This document shows, one piece after another, positions 10,018 through 18,748 of a DNA stretch of 64,000 bases. The stretch lies in contig NZ_JAFLNM010000002.1 of the NCBI RefSeq assembly GCF_017313275.1, forward strand, positions 186,001 through 250,000, written 5' to 3'. A program made the translations under genes and the position numbers. The notes beneath the pieces were generated by a model. It was not told where the DNA came from. It worked only from the letters and a program-made list of their open reading frames with translations, and made no database searches. Each line of letters begins with the position of its first letter. Positions within the stretch are counted from its first letter, which is position 1. The DNA is from Flagellimonas profundi. Its GTDB lineage: Bacteria; Bacteroidota; Bacteroidia; Flavobacteriales; Flavobacteriaceae.

Positions 10018-10692
10018 TTATTGGTCACCAGATAAGATTATACCTCTCGTTGCATTGGCAATAAACGAGATACTCATCCAATATGTGGCCAAAATCAATG
10101 CACCCGATAGGTAAAACGGAGTCTTAAATTTAGCAATCGCCAACAAGGTATCTGAAAACATAAAGAACAATACACCCATTGCCATCCAAGCATGCGCATT
10201 GTTCATTTCTCTAAAGTACAGACCCACTCCTTGCCATGCCATAAACGTGATGACCAACACATAAATGAAAACGGGTAGCAGCAAATCTCCCAACCCGGGC
10301 CTTAGCCATATAAACAATGCACCGGCTATACCAAAGAGAAGCAGAAAGGAAATCCAGTTCTTGTAAAATCCTTTATAAAGGACAAATGATACGGTAAATA
10401 GTACATGGGCCACTAAAAACGCCACAAGTCCCAGTAAAAAGTAGTCCTTAAAAAGCAATAGGATATCGCCGAGCAAACAGAAGACCAAGGCAATGGTGAC
10501 CATCCTTCCTAATTGAACATTGCTCTTTTTTGGAGTAAAGAACAACAAAGTGATCACCAAAATCGTGGTCAATGGCTTGAATATCTTAAAAAGGTTCCCT
10601 TCATTATACATCCCAAAGTAGATGGCCAAACATGCGGACACCAATATCAATATATTGATCGTCCATTTTGTTTTAACTATTTTATCTACCAT
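10018..10692 (-). CDS. YhhN/TMEM86-family membrane protein (putative lysoplasmalogenase)
   Basis: 224-aa protein with about eight hydrophobic helices. Family signatures visible are the acidic motif LLGDILLLF, LVAHVLFTVSF and FMFSDTLLAIAKF. Characterised relatives hydrolyse the vinyl-ether bond of lysoplasmalogens, but the role in bacteria without plasmalogens is unsettled, so the activity is only putative. Its first 7 bp overlap the end of the CYTH gene, so the two are transcribed together. A second family member is present at 51326-51997. The gene ends 5 bp from the end of the convergent M20 gene. Confidence 0.82.
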   Translation of the reverse strand: MVDKIVKTKWTINILILVSACLAIYFGMYNEGNLFKIFKPLTTILVITLLFFTPKKSNVQLGRMVTIALVFCLLGDILLLFKDYFLLGLVAFLVAHVLFTVSFVLYKGFYKNWISFLLLFGIAGALFIWLRPGLGDLLLPVFIYVLVITFMAWQGVGLYFREMNNAHAWMAMGVLFFMFSDTLLAIAKFKTPFYLSGALILATYWMSISFIANATRGIILSGDQ

Positions 10693-11162
10693 TTATTAAA
10701 CGGTTTTAAGCTTAACTGCGAATTATAATATTGTACTTGGCCTGTAACTTCCTCGCCTAGCCATTCTGGTTTCTCAAAACGCTCTTCTTCGTGTTTGAGC
10801 TCTATTTCTGCAAGAACAAGCCCTTTGTTTTCGCCCAAAAACTCATCCACTTCGAATAAATGATTTCCAAAAGGCACTTCAAATCGCATTTTCTCCAAAA
10901 TTCCTGCCTCACATAGATCGATCAAATTCGTTGCTTCGGAGGAACTGATTTCGGTCTCCCATTCAAATCGCGTGGTACCCGATTCGTTGCTGGCTCCTTT
11001 AACCGTTAAAAAACCTTTGTCACCTTTTATTCTTACCCTCACGGTTCTGTCCGGGTCAGTGTTCAAGAATCCCTGTACGATCCGTGTTTGGGATGTAGCT
11101 TTTTGTTTATACCCATCCGACTTGACCAAAAACTTTCGTTCTATTTCCAAATGTTCCATCAA
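10686..11162 (-). CDS. CYTH-domain triphosphate tunnel protein
   Basis: 158-aa CYTH protein with the diagnostic N-terminal ExExK motif (EIERKFLV) and the alternating basic/acidic beta strands expected for an eight-stranded triphosphate tunnel (RTVRVRIKGDKGFLTVKG, FEVDEFLGENKGLVLAEIEL). Members act on inorganic triphosphate or other triphosphate compounds; the exact substrate cannot be read here. Either of the two adjacent ATG codons (MMEHLE or MEHLE) may be used. It is divergent from dinB, with only about 24 bp between the start codons, so their promoters must overlap the coding or untranslated leader regions. Confidence 0.88.
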   Translation of the reverse strand: MMEHLEIERKFLVKSDGYKQKATSQTRIVQGFLNTDPDRTVRVRIKGDKGFLTVKGASNESGTTRFEWETEISSSEATNLIDLCEAGILEKMRFEVPFGNHLFEVDEFLGENKGLVLAEIELKHEEERFEKPEWLGEEVTGQVQYYNSQLSLKPFNKW

Positions 11163-11186
11163 ACTAAATATACCCTAAATTTGAAA

Positions 11187-12287
11187 ATGGACTTTGATTT
11201 TCCCCTAAGAAAAATTATTCATGTGGATATGGATGCCTTTTATGCCTCCGTGGAACAGCATGATAATCCAGAACTCAAGGGAAAACCGATTGCAGTCGGG
11301 GGAGGTTCTAAACGTGGTGTAGTCTCCGCCGCAAGCTACGAGGCACGAAAATTTGGGGTGCGAAGCGCCATGGCAGGTGCCATTGCGCGAAGAAATTGTC
11401 CCGATCTCATATTTGTAAAACCCCGCTTTGACCGTTACAAGGAAGTCTCTATGCAGATTCGGAGTATTTTTTTTGAATACACCGACCTAGTGGAACCCCT
11501 TTCCTTGGACGAGGCCTATTTGGATGTGACGGAAAACAAAAAAGGAAATCCTTCTGCAACGCTGATCGCAAAAGAAATCCGTCAAAAAATTTTTGATAAA
11601 ACAGGTTTGACCGCATCTGCTGGAATATCCATAAACAAGTTTATAGCCAAGGTCGCCAGTGATTACAACAAGCCCAATGGACAGAAAACCGTAAACCCAG
11701 AGGAAGTCATTGAGTTTTTGGAAAACTTGGACATTCGAAAGTTTTATGGTGTGGGCAAGGTCACCGCCGAAAAGATGTACCGTTTGGGGATTTTTACGGG
11801 TAAAAATCTAAAAGAAAAGTCTTTGGAGTTCCTCAACCAGCATTTTGGAAAGAGTGGGAGCCATTATTACAATGTGGTACGAGGAATACATTTGAGCAGC
11901 GTAAAACCTGATCGAATTCCCAAATCCGTTGGTTCAGAGCGTACATTTTCCGAGAACCTGAGCAGTGAGATCTTTATGCTGGAAAAATTGGAAAACATTG
12001 CCAACGAACTGGAAAGAAGACTTCAAAAATCCAAAATTGCGGGAAAAACTGTGACTTTGAAGATAAAGTACAGTGACTTTACATTACAGACCAGAAGCAA
12101 GACCATTCCCTATTTTATAGCCAGTAAAGATTTGATTTTGGAAACGGCTAAAGAACTTTTGTACCAATCCTCTTTGGAAAACTCGGTAAGGTTATTGGGT
12201 ATTTCGTTGGCCAACCTTAATACAGAAAAGGAAAAAGAAGCGCCTAAAAAGGAGTCCGTGCTGGTTCAGCTCAAGTTTGACTTTTAA
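11187..12287 (+). CDS. dinB: DNA polymerase IV (Y family)
   Basis: 366-aa translesion polymerase. The ATG at 11187 was chosen because the protein then begins MDFDFPLRKIIHVDMDAFYA, placing the first metal-binding aspartate motif at the expected distance; upstream extension would read into the CYTH gene. Catalytic motifs: DMDAFYASVE, the steric/YxxR-type segment SAASYEARKFGVRSAM, and SLDEAYLDVT. Helix-hairpin-helix and little-finger domains follow (FYGVGKVTAEKMYRLGI; KTVTLKIKYSDFTLQTRSKT). No LexA-like operator was recognised. Confidence 0.95.
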   Translation: MDFDFPLRKIIHVDMDAFYASVEQHDNPELKGKPIAVGGGSKRGVVSAASYEARKFGVRSAMAGAIARRNCPDLIFVKPRFDRYKEVSMQIRSIFFEYTDLVEPLSLDEAYLDVTENKKGNPSATLIAKEIRQKIFDKTGLTASAGISINKFIAKVASDYNKPNGQKTVNPEEVIEFLENLDIRKFYGVGKVTAEKMYRLGIFTGKNLKEKSLEFLNQHFGKSGSHYYNVVRGIHLSSVKPDRIPKSVGSERTFSENLSSEIFMLEKLENIANELERRLQKSKIAGKTVTLKIKYSDFTLQTRSKTIPYFIASKDLILETAKELLYQSSLENSVRLLGISLANLNTEKEKEAPKKESVLVQLKFDF

Positions 12288-12294
12288 AGAAAAA

Positions 12295-12312
12295 GCCTCC
12301 CTTTCGGGAGGC
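12295..12312 (-). terminator. Terminator between convergent dinB and M16 gene
   Basis: Perfect 7-bp stem GCCTCCC/GGGAGGC with a TTTC loop. Read on the minus strand the stem is followed by a run of T (from AAAGAAAAA on the plus strand), so it is best placed to end the M16 transcript; it may also slow the dinB transcript. Confidence 0.8.
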
Positions 12313-12322
12313 ACATTATTAT

Positions 12323-15103
12323 TTAATTCTTGATATCCGTTTCCATGGATTTTACTGCTGGCTTCTTGGGATTGCCATCGGCATCGATTTCTATGATGTT
12401 GTCAAAACCAAGTTCATCCAACTTGTTGATGATCTCGGCTCGATCTCCTACCATAAACCAGTTTACCTTTTCTGGCTGTACCACTTCGTTGCTCACTTTT
12501 CTGATATCATCCACAGAAAGGTTCCGTACGTTCTGATCGTATTTTTGATAGTAATCGTCCGGCAGGTCGTACCGGATTAAATTCCTTACCGAACTGTTTA
12601 CCGAACTGTTGGTTTCCCATTGGCCAGGAAGTTTCAGTACCTGATTGGTCTTTACTTTCTCCAGCTCTTCACTGGTTGCAGGCCTTGTGGAAGTGAATTC
12701 CGATATTTCCTTTCTGATTTCCGTCACGGATTCTGCTGTTTTGTCAGTTTGCACAGGCGCATAAACAATAAATGGGCGTTCTTCCTTGGAACCCAGTACA
12801 AACCCTCCTGCTCCGTAGGACCAGTGTTTATCTTCCCTTAAGTTCATATTGATTCGGGAAGTAAAATCACCCCCAAGAATATTGACCATTTGCTCCAAAG
12901 CTATTTCGTTAACATCCCCATACTTCTCGGTCAAATGTCCGGCCAAAATAACTGATTGTTGGGATTCTGGTCGGTTCATTAAATACAGCGTATTCTGAGA
13001 ATTGGTCTGGGGTTCGTTAAATGCTATGGTGGGCACATCTCCTCTTTTCCATTTACCCAATGTTTTTTCCAACTTGGATTTCAACTCGCTCATCTCCACA
13101 TCTCCAGTAACAATCAAGGTGGAATTGTTGGGCTTGAACCAAGTATTGTAAAACTCGACCACGTCTTCCCTGGTCAACTTTGAAACCGTATCCTCATAGC
13201 CAGTGCCGGTGTAAGGACTGCTGTAAGGGTGGTCTTCCCCGTATAGGTATTTGTTCATAACCCTCAAGGCCATGGTGATGGGTTGGGACTTTTCCTGTTT
13301 TATATTGTTGATCTGTTCCTTTTGTAAGCGTTCAAATTCTTTTTCGGGGAATACCGGGTTGAGCAACACGTCCATGAACAGGTCCAGACTGGCATCCAAA
13401 CTTGGTTTTAAGGTACTCATATACACATTGGATTCATCCTGACTGGAAAAAGTATTCAAGGATGCTCCCAACAACTGAAGTTGCTCGTTTATTTCCAAGG
13501 ATGTTTTGTCCTTTGTTCCCTCATCCATCAAGTTCATCGCCAAATTCGCCGTTCCAGGACTGGACAGATAATCGGTTTTGTATCCTGCATCGGCCACCAA
13601 ATTGATGATTACAGTGGGCACTCCTTTACGCTGTGCCAACACAACGTTAAGACCATTGGATAGTTGCATACGCTGCAATTCCGGGAATTTTGAGCTTTTT
13701 GGCGCTCCCAATTCCGGTAATTTGCTTCTGTCCACAGAAGATTCAACAACATCATATTCCGGAAATGGTTGGCAGATCAAAATATGCTTTCCTTTCGTAA
13801 GCCATTTTTCGGCGGTCTTCCGAAGATCTTCGGCTGTTGCTTCTTCCACAAATTCCAATTTAGTTTTGTAGTATGATGCATCTCCGTGATACGTTTGGTT
13901 AGAGGCAAGAATATCCGAGACTCCACCAAATCCACCGATTCTCTCCAAACCTTTAATAAAATTGGCAAAGTAATTTGCCTTTACCCTTTTTAATTCATCC
14001 TCTGTAGGTCCTTCTTTGATAAACTTCTCAATTTCCTCCTCAAGTTCCCTTTCCAGTTTTGCCGGGTCTTCTCCCTCTTTAACATTCAAGTATGTAATAA
14101 ATCGACTTGCAATTTCGCTAGATGCTTGAAAAGAGACCGCAGCACTGGCCGATTGATCTTGATAAATAAATTTTTGGTACAATCTTGAATTTTTTCCACT
14201 TGTCAGTATGGCTGAGATCAAGTCAAAATGAAGGTCTTCCTTAAAACCAAATGGCGGTGTATTCCATGCAAATAAAACCCTTGTCTCGGGAACACGGTCC
14301 TGGTACTCTTGACGGGAATCATAAATCTTATTGGGAATATTGACCTCTTGGCGTTCCACTGTTGGGCCCGGAGGTATGTCCCCAAAATATTTGATCACTT
14401 TTTGATGCACTTCTTCGGCATCTATATCCCCTGCTACGGCAACCACGGCATTGGCAGCACCGTAGTATGATTTGAACCAATCTTGCACATCTTCCAAGGA
14501 GGCGGCGTTCAAATCTTCCATTTCGCCGATAACCGTCCAAGAATACGGATGTCCTTTGGGATACATGGCCTTGGTCAAATAATCCCATTGCATGCCGTAA
14601 GGTTGGTTTTCCCCTTGTCTTTTTTCATTTTGAACAACCCCTCGTTGCTCGTCCAACTTTTCTTGGTCAATGGCACCCAACAAATGCCCCATCCGGTCGG
14701 ACTCCAAAAACAGTACTTGGTCCAAGGCAGAAACGGGCACGTTCTGAAAGTAATTGGTCCGATCCGTGTTCGTGGTTCCGTTAAGGTCGGTTCCCCCAAT
14801 ACTTTCCAATGCTTGAAAATAATCAGTGTTGTAATTTTCGCTTCCGTTGAACATCAAATGCTCAAAAAGGTGGGCAAATCCACTTTTCCCTGGTTTTTCA
14901 TTTTTAGATCCCACGTGGTACCAAACATTCACAGCGGCTATGGGCGCTTTATGATCTTCGTGGACCAGAAGTGTAAGCCCATTTTTAAGGGTGTATTTTT
15001 TGTAATCGATGTCAATGTCATCCGCTTTAAACTGAAATCCTTGTCCAAAACCCATGGAACAGGACAAAAGGCCCACGATGGAGGCCAGAAGTAACTTTTT
15101 CAT
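12323..15103 (-). CDS. Two-repeat M16 (pitrilysin-like) zinc metallopeptidase, secreted
   Basis: 926-aa protease with a Sec signal (MKKLLLASIVGLLSCSMGFG) from the ATG at 15103; an upstream TTG in frame would add 22 unconvincing residues. The inverted zinc motif is intact in the first repeat, H78-L-F-E81-H82, with a distal glutamate in GVVQNEKRQ. The second M16 repeat begins near residue 500 (MQLSNGLNVVLAQRKG) and lacks HxxEH, as is normal for the non-catalytic half. Such periplasmic pairs degrade peptides; specificity is unknown. Monocistronic between a terminator and a divergent TetR gene. Confidence 0.93.
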   Translation of the reverse strand: MKKLLLASIVGLLSCSMGFGQGFQFKADDIDIDYKKYTLKNGLTLLVHEDHKAPIAAVNVWYHVGSKNEKPGKSGFAHLFEHLMFNGSENYNTDYFQALESIGGTDLNGTTNTDRTNYFQNVPVSALDQVLFLESDRMGHLLGAIDQEKLDEQRGVVQNEKRQGENQPYGMQWDYLTKAMYPKGHPYSWTVIGEMEDLNAASLEDVQDWFKSYYGAANAVVAVAGDIDAEEVHQKVIKYFGDIPPGPTVERQEVNIPNKIYDSRQEYQDRVPETRVLFAWNTPPFGFKEDLHFDLISAILTSGKNSRLYQKFIYQDQSASAAVSFQASSEIASRFITYLNVKEGEDPAKLERELEEEIEKFIKEGPTEDELKRVKANYFANFIKGLERIGGFGGVSDILASNQTYHGDASYYKTKLEFVEEATAEDLRKTAEKWLTKGKHILICQPFPEYDVVESSVDRSKLPELGAPKSSKFPELQRMQLSNGLNVVLAQRKGVPTVIINLVADAGYKTDYLSSPGTANLAMNLMDEGTKDKTSLEINEQLQLLGASLNTFSSQDESNVYMSTLKPSLDASLDLFMDVLLNPVFPEKEFERLQKEQINNIKQEKSQPITMALRVMNKYLYGEDHPYSSPYTGTGYEDTVSKLTREDVVEFYNTWFKPNNSTLIVTGDVEMSELKSKLEKTLGKWKRGDVPTIAFNEPQTNSQNTLYLMNRPESQQSVILAGHLTEKYGDVNEIALEQMVNILGGDFTSRINMNLREDKHWSYGAGGFVLGSKEERPFIVYAPVQTDKTAESVTEIRKEISEFTSTRPATSEELEKVKTNQVLKLPGQWETNSSVNSSVRNLIRYDLPDDYYQKYDQNVRNLSVDDIRKVSNEVVQPEKVNWFMVGDRAEIINKLDELGFDNIIEIDADGNPKKPAVKSMETDIKN

Positions 15104-15274
15104 TTTGGTAGTGTTTATAATTTGATTGATAAAATTGAATATTACAAGATAGCAAATTGTTTGCAACAAACGCTACTTTAAACAGTTAGCTTAAAAAAAG
15201 GATGTCCTACCCAATCGGAAAACCCCAATTATGCGATAAAAGGTCATTTTAGAATCACCTTGGGCCTGGTTTAA

Positions 15275-15305
15275 TTGCTCGACCCAATATTTCTTTATTA
15301 CTTTG
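15275..15305 (+). promoter_or_regulatory. Probable Bacteroidota-type promoter of the TetR gene
   Basis: TTG at 15275-15277, a 20-bp spacer, then TTACTTTG at 15298-15305, close to the Bacteroidota TAnnTTTG -7 box. The ATG of the regulator is 41 bp downstream. Confidence 0.45.
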
Positions 15306-15346
15306 TACTACCATCGACCACCATTAACTATATTCTTACTCATTTT

Positions 15347-15925
15347 ATGCAACGAGATGAATTGCACGAGCACATTATATCCTCAGCGGGAGGTCTTTTC
15401 TATTCCCAAGGATATAATTCAACAGGGGTCAACGAAATCATAAAAAAATGTGATATCGCAAAAGCTACGCTGTATAGCCATTTTAAATCCAAAGAGGATA
15501 TTTGTGTGGCCTATCTGAATCAGCGGCACAAAGCCTTTATGAATAGACTTAAAACCTACGTTGACCAAAGACAGGAAGGAAGGAATCAGCTGATGGCAAT
15601 TTTTGATCTATTAAGGGATATGTACCTCGAGGAAAATTTTCAAGGTTGTTGGGGACTTAAAACCTTGGGGGAACTGTCTCCTGAACAAACAACCATTCTT
15701 AGCGTAATCCAGCAACAGAAAAAAGAACTGCTCTTATATTTAGGCGAGATTGTCGGAGACAATATTTCCAATTTATCCAAAGCGGAAACGGAAAAAATTT
15801 CGGGCGGATTATACCTTTTGTACGAAAGTGCCGTTACCGAAAGTCATCTGTTTAAAAACGATTGGCCCATTTTTATGGCAAGAAGCATTGTCCCTTCTTT
15901 ATTGTCCGATATGGAACTGAAATAA
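15347..15925 (+). CDS. TetR-family transcriptional regulator
   Basis: 192-aa regulator starting at ATG 15347 (MQRDELHEHIISSAGGLFYS); the longer frame upstream runs through its likely promoter. Helix-turn-helix residues are clear at about 25-52 (GVNEIIKKCDIAKATLYSHF). The C-terminal half resembles the TetR C-terminal domain seen in YxaF/LmrA-like members (NFQGCWGLKTLGELSPE). It is divergent from the M16 protease gene, which is its nearest possible target, but no direct link can be shown. Confidence 0.9.
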   Translation: MQRDELHEHIISSAGGLFYSQGYNSTGVNEIIKKCDIAKATLYSHFKSKEDICVAYLNQRHKAFMNRLKTYVDQRQEGRNQLMAIFDLLRDMYLEENFQGCWGLKTLGELSPEQTTILSVIQQQKKELLLYLGEIVGDNISNLSKAETEKISGGLYLLYESAVTESHLFKNDWPIFMARSIVPSLLSDMELK

Positions 15926-15957
15926 AAAAGGTGCCCATATTTCAATGGGCACCTTTT
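15926..15957 (+). terminator. Bidirectional terminator, TetR gene / pyk
   Basis: A 13-bp stem (AAAAGGTGCCCAT with ATGGGCACCTTTT) around a 6-nt loop, with A and T tracts on both sides, located between convergent genes. Confidence 0.9.
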
Positions 15958-15980
15958 ATTGAGTCATAAATTTGAGGCCA

Positions 15981-17423
15981 TTAAAAATTACAGCTCTCAA
16001 TCTCGGTTACCCGTAAGGTATTCACCATACCTTTTTCTTTGATCGGCATAGCTGCCAAACTGACCAACATATCCCCAACATCCAAAAAGCCTTTTTGGCA
16101 GGCAATTTGGTTTACATCTTCAATGGTTTGGTCCGTGGACACATATTTGTCGTAGTAGAATGCTTTTACGCCCCAAAGCAAATTCAACTGGGTCAAGATT
16201 CTTTTATTCGATGTGAACACCAAAATATGAGCTGCTGGTCTCCAAGCTGAAATCTGAAAAGCCGTGTATCCACTATTGGTTAAAGTGGAAATGGCCCTTG
16301 CGGAAATTTCATTGGCCATTAATGCAGCATGGTAACATACCGATTTGGTAATGTATCTTTTTGTCCTGATGTGCGGTGGAGTCTGTGGCACTTGAATAAG
16401 GCTGGACCCCTCAACACTTGAAACAATACTTGTCATTTTTTCAATAACCTGTACAGGATAATTACCCACTGATGTTTCACCGGAAAGCATAACGGCATCA
16501 GCGCCGTCCATCACGGAGTTGGCCACATCGTTCACTTCGGCACGAGTAGGTGTTAAACTGGTGATCATGGTCTCCATCATTTGTGTGGCAATGATCACGG
16601 GTATTCTTCCTTTTTTGGCGCTCAGCACCAATTTTTTCTGAACCAATGGGACTTCTTGTGCGGGAATCTCAACACCCAAGTCACCACGCGCCACCATTAA
16701 TCCATCGGAAGCCTTTACAATCTCTTCTATGTTTTCAAGGGCTTCTGGTTTTTCAATTTTTGAAATCACCGGAATTTTATGTTCAGTATGTTCCTTTATC
16801 AGATTATGAAGGTCATATAAGTCTTGTGCATGGCGTACAAAGGACAATGCTATCCAATCCACTTCTTGACCAATGGCAAAAATGGCATCCTTAACGTCCT
16901 TCTTCGTAAGGGCAGGTAAAGAAATCTTAGTATTGGGAAGGTTTACTCCCTTTTTTGATTTAAGTGGACCTCCTTGTATTACGGTAGCGACTACCTCATT
17001 TTCTCCATTGGTGGACTTTACTTCAAAAATAAGTTTGCCATCATCCAATAGAATACGTTCTCCGGCCTTTACATCTTTGGGGAAGCTTTGATAGTTCATA
17101 TAAACTCTCTCGGCAGTTCCTTCAAAAGGCTCGCCAGTAACAAAAGTAACTTGATCGCCCGGGGAAACTATGGCTTCGCCGCCCATTACCCCTACTCTTA
17201 GTTTGGGGCCTTGCAAATCGGCAAGTATGGCGGTGTTTAATTCCAACTCCTCATTCAGTTCCCTTATCATTTTAATTCGCTCGGCAACATCTTCGTAAGA
17301 AGCGTGAGAAAAGTTGATTCTAAAAACATCTACTCCTGCCAGGATCATTTCCTTTAAGGTTTCCTTCTTACTGGTGGCCGGACCCAAGGTTGCTACAATT
17401 TTAGTCTTCTTTCTAGTTGGCAT
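15981..17423 (-). CDS. pyk: Pyruvate kinase
   Basis: 480-aa glycolytic enzyme converting phosphoenolpyruvate and ADP to pyruvate and ATP. Visible hallmarks: KIVATLGPATS at the N-terminus, the substrate/metal region INFSHASYED, VISKIEKPEALENI, DGLMVARGDLGVEIP, and the allosteric domain entry TPTRAEVNDVANSVMDGADA. Length is standard. It lies 3 bp after the stop of the IPExxxVDY-type gene, forming a two-gene operon that is common in flavobacteria, and ends at a strong bidirectional terminator. Confidence 0.97.
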   Translation of the reverse strand: MPTRKKTKIVATLGPATSKKETLKEMILAGVDVFRINFSHASYEDVAERIKMIRELNEELELNTAILADLQGPKLRVGVMGGEAIVSPGDQVTFVTGEPFEGTAERVYMNYQSFPKDVKAGERILLDDGKLIFEVKSTNGENEVVATVIQGGPLKSKKGVNLPNTKISLPALTKKDVKDAIFAIGQEVDWIALSFVRHAQDLYDLHNLIKEHTEHKIPVISKIEKPEALENIEEIVKASDGLMVARGDLGVEIPAQEVPLVQKKLVLSAKKGRIPVIIATQMMETMITSLTPTRAEVNDVANSVMDGADAVMLSGETSVGNYPVQVIEKMTSIVSSVEGSSLIQVPQTPPHIRTKRYITKSVCYHAALMANEISARAISTLTNSGYTAFQISAWRPAAHILVFTSNKRILTQLNLLWGVKAFYYDKYVSTDQTIEDVNQIACQKGFLDVGDMLVSLAAMPIKEKGMVNTLRVTEIESCNF

Positions 17424-17425
17424 TG

Positions 17426-17896
17426 TTAAAAGATTAAATTTCTTTTTGATTTTAAGTTTTGTGTATCCAATGGATATGCTGTTATCACTTTGGCGATTTG
17501 GTTAATGGATCTTATTTTTTGAGCAAACATGGTTTCATCTGCTGTATCCACTTTCAAAAAATAATCCACTTCCTTGCGTTCTTTCACCAAATGATCTGTT
17601 CTTGTGGAAGTGTTGTTCCCAAACAATCCCACTGATGGTATCTCTTCCTCCACTTCACATTTGTTTGAAATCAGTGTCCAATACACATCGTTTATCTCAT
17701 CGTCCCAATCGAAAACGGAGAAAGACATATTTTCATCAAGATGAAGGTCTTTTTTCATCCGTTTTAGATACAGCCCACAACCGGAATTTATGGCATAAGT
17801 GATGGCATAATCTTCCAAATTACTGTGAATGGCGATGAGAGAAAAACTATCATCATATAAGTCAGCTGATATCTTGTGCGTTGTTAACATGCCCAT
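17426..17896 (-). CDS. IPExxxVDY-family protein of unknown function
   Basis: 156-aa soluble protein without signal or membrane segment. The family's hallmark region is seen as KERKEVDYFLKVD near residue 106; the remainder is predicted alpha/beta (SLIAIHSNLEDYAITYAINS; FSVFDWDDEINDVYWTLISN). Biochemical function is not known. It is directly upstream of pyk (3 bp), and this tight link is the best clue that it is co-expressed with glycolysis. Start may be the first ATG or the one two codons later. Confidence 0.75.
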   Translation of the reverse strand: MGMLTTHKISADLYDDSFSLIAIHSNLEDYAITYAINSGCGLYLKRMKKDLHLDENMSFSVFDWDDEINDVYWTLISNKCEVEEEIPSVGLFGNNTSTRTDHLVKERKEVDYFLKVDTADETMFAQKIRSINQIAKVITAYPLDTQNLKSKRNLIF

Positions 17897-18001
17897 AACA
17901 CGAACGGTAAATATAGGCTTAATCCTAATGAATGCCTAGTTAATACAAAACAATACACTTCTAAAAAGAGCGAAAACGTTTGAGTTTACCATTATTTAAA
18001 G

Positions 18002-18739
18002 TTAGTTATTGTCAATCCTGCTCTGCAATGCAAAATAGGCACGTTTGGATGCTTTCTCTTCTGCTTTTTTCTTGGAAGTGGCCCTGGCCTTTGCCAGCAT
18101 TCTGTCCCCAATAGTCAGTTTTACGGCAAAATGTTTGAGTTCATCATTCCCTGTATCTTCATAGACATTGTAATGGAACGGCTTCTTTTCCTTTTGGCAC
18201 CATTCAATAACCAAACTCTTGTAACTGATTACTTTACCCTCAAGTTGTTCAATATCTACATAGGGTTCTATTACTCTTTCATCAATAAATTTTTCGCAAT
18301 AATTGTACCCTCTATCCAAGTAAATCGCCCCTACCAATGCTTCAAATACATTTCCATAGATGTTTTCTCCAAAATGCTCTTTGGGGATCCTGCTCTCCAC
18401 ATATTTCAACAATCCCAGATCTTTTCCTAATTCATTGAGGTGTTTTCTACTAACGACCTTGGACCTCATTTTGGTCAAATAGCCCTCGTCCCCTTCTGGA
18501 ACTTCGTTGTACAAATACTTTGATATGATAGTACCCAGCATGGAATCACCCAAAAACTCCAATCGTTCATAGTTCACCGGGTTTCCTTTTTTGTCCTTTT
18601 TGTTCATGGACCGATGAAGGAAAGCAGTTTTATAAATTTCTATGTTCTTGGGTTTAAATCCAAGGATACTTTTGATACCCAAAAAAAAATCCCCATCCGT
18701 GCTCGGATGGGAATTGAATATTTTGGAGGTGAGTTTCAT
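18002..18739 (-). CDS. rnc: Ribonuclease III
   Basis: 245-aa endonuclease that cuts double-stranded RNA, including rRNA precursors. The signature RLEFLGDSMLG and the second acidic motif VFEALVGAIYLDRG supply the Mg-binding residues; a C-terminal dsRNA-binding domain ends with ARATSKKKAEEKASKRAYFA. It follows fabF by 9 bp in the acpP-fabF-rnc order typical of Bacteroidota. Confidence 0.96.
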   Translation of the reverse strand: MKLTSKIFNSHPSTDGDFFLGIKSILGFKPKNIEIYKTAFLHRSMNKKDKKGNPVNYERLEFLGDSMLGTIISKYLYNEVPEGDEGYLTKMRSKVVSRKHLNELGKDLGLLKYVESRIPKEHFGENIYGNVFEALVGAIYLDRGYNYCEKFIDERVIEPYVDIEQLEGKVISYKSLVIEWCQKEKKPFHYNVYEDTGNDELKHFAVKLTIGDRMLAKARATSKKKAEEKASKRAYFALQSRIDNN

Positions 18740-18748
18740 ATTATAAAA

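Noticed and set aside
14483..15094. Long plus-strand frame opposite the M16 protease
   Set aside because: It lies wholly within a well-supported gene on the other strand and shows no family motif.
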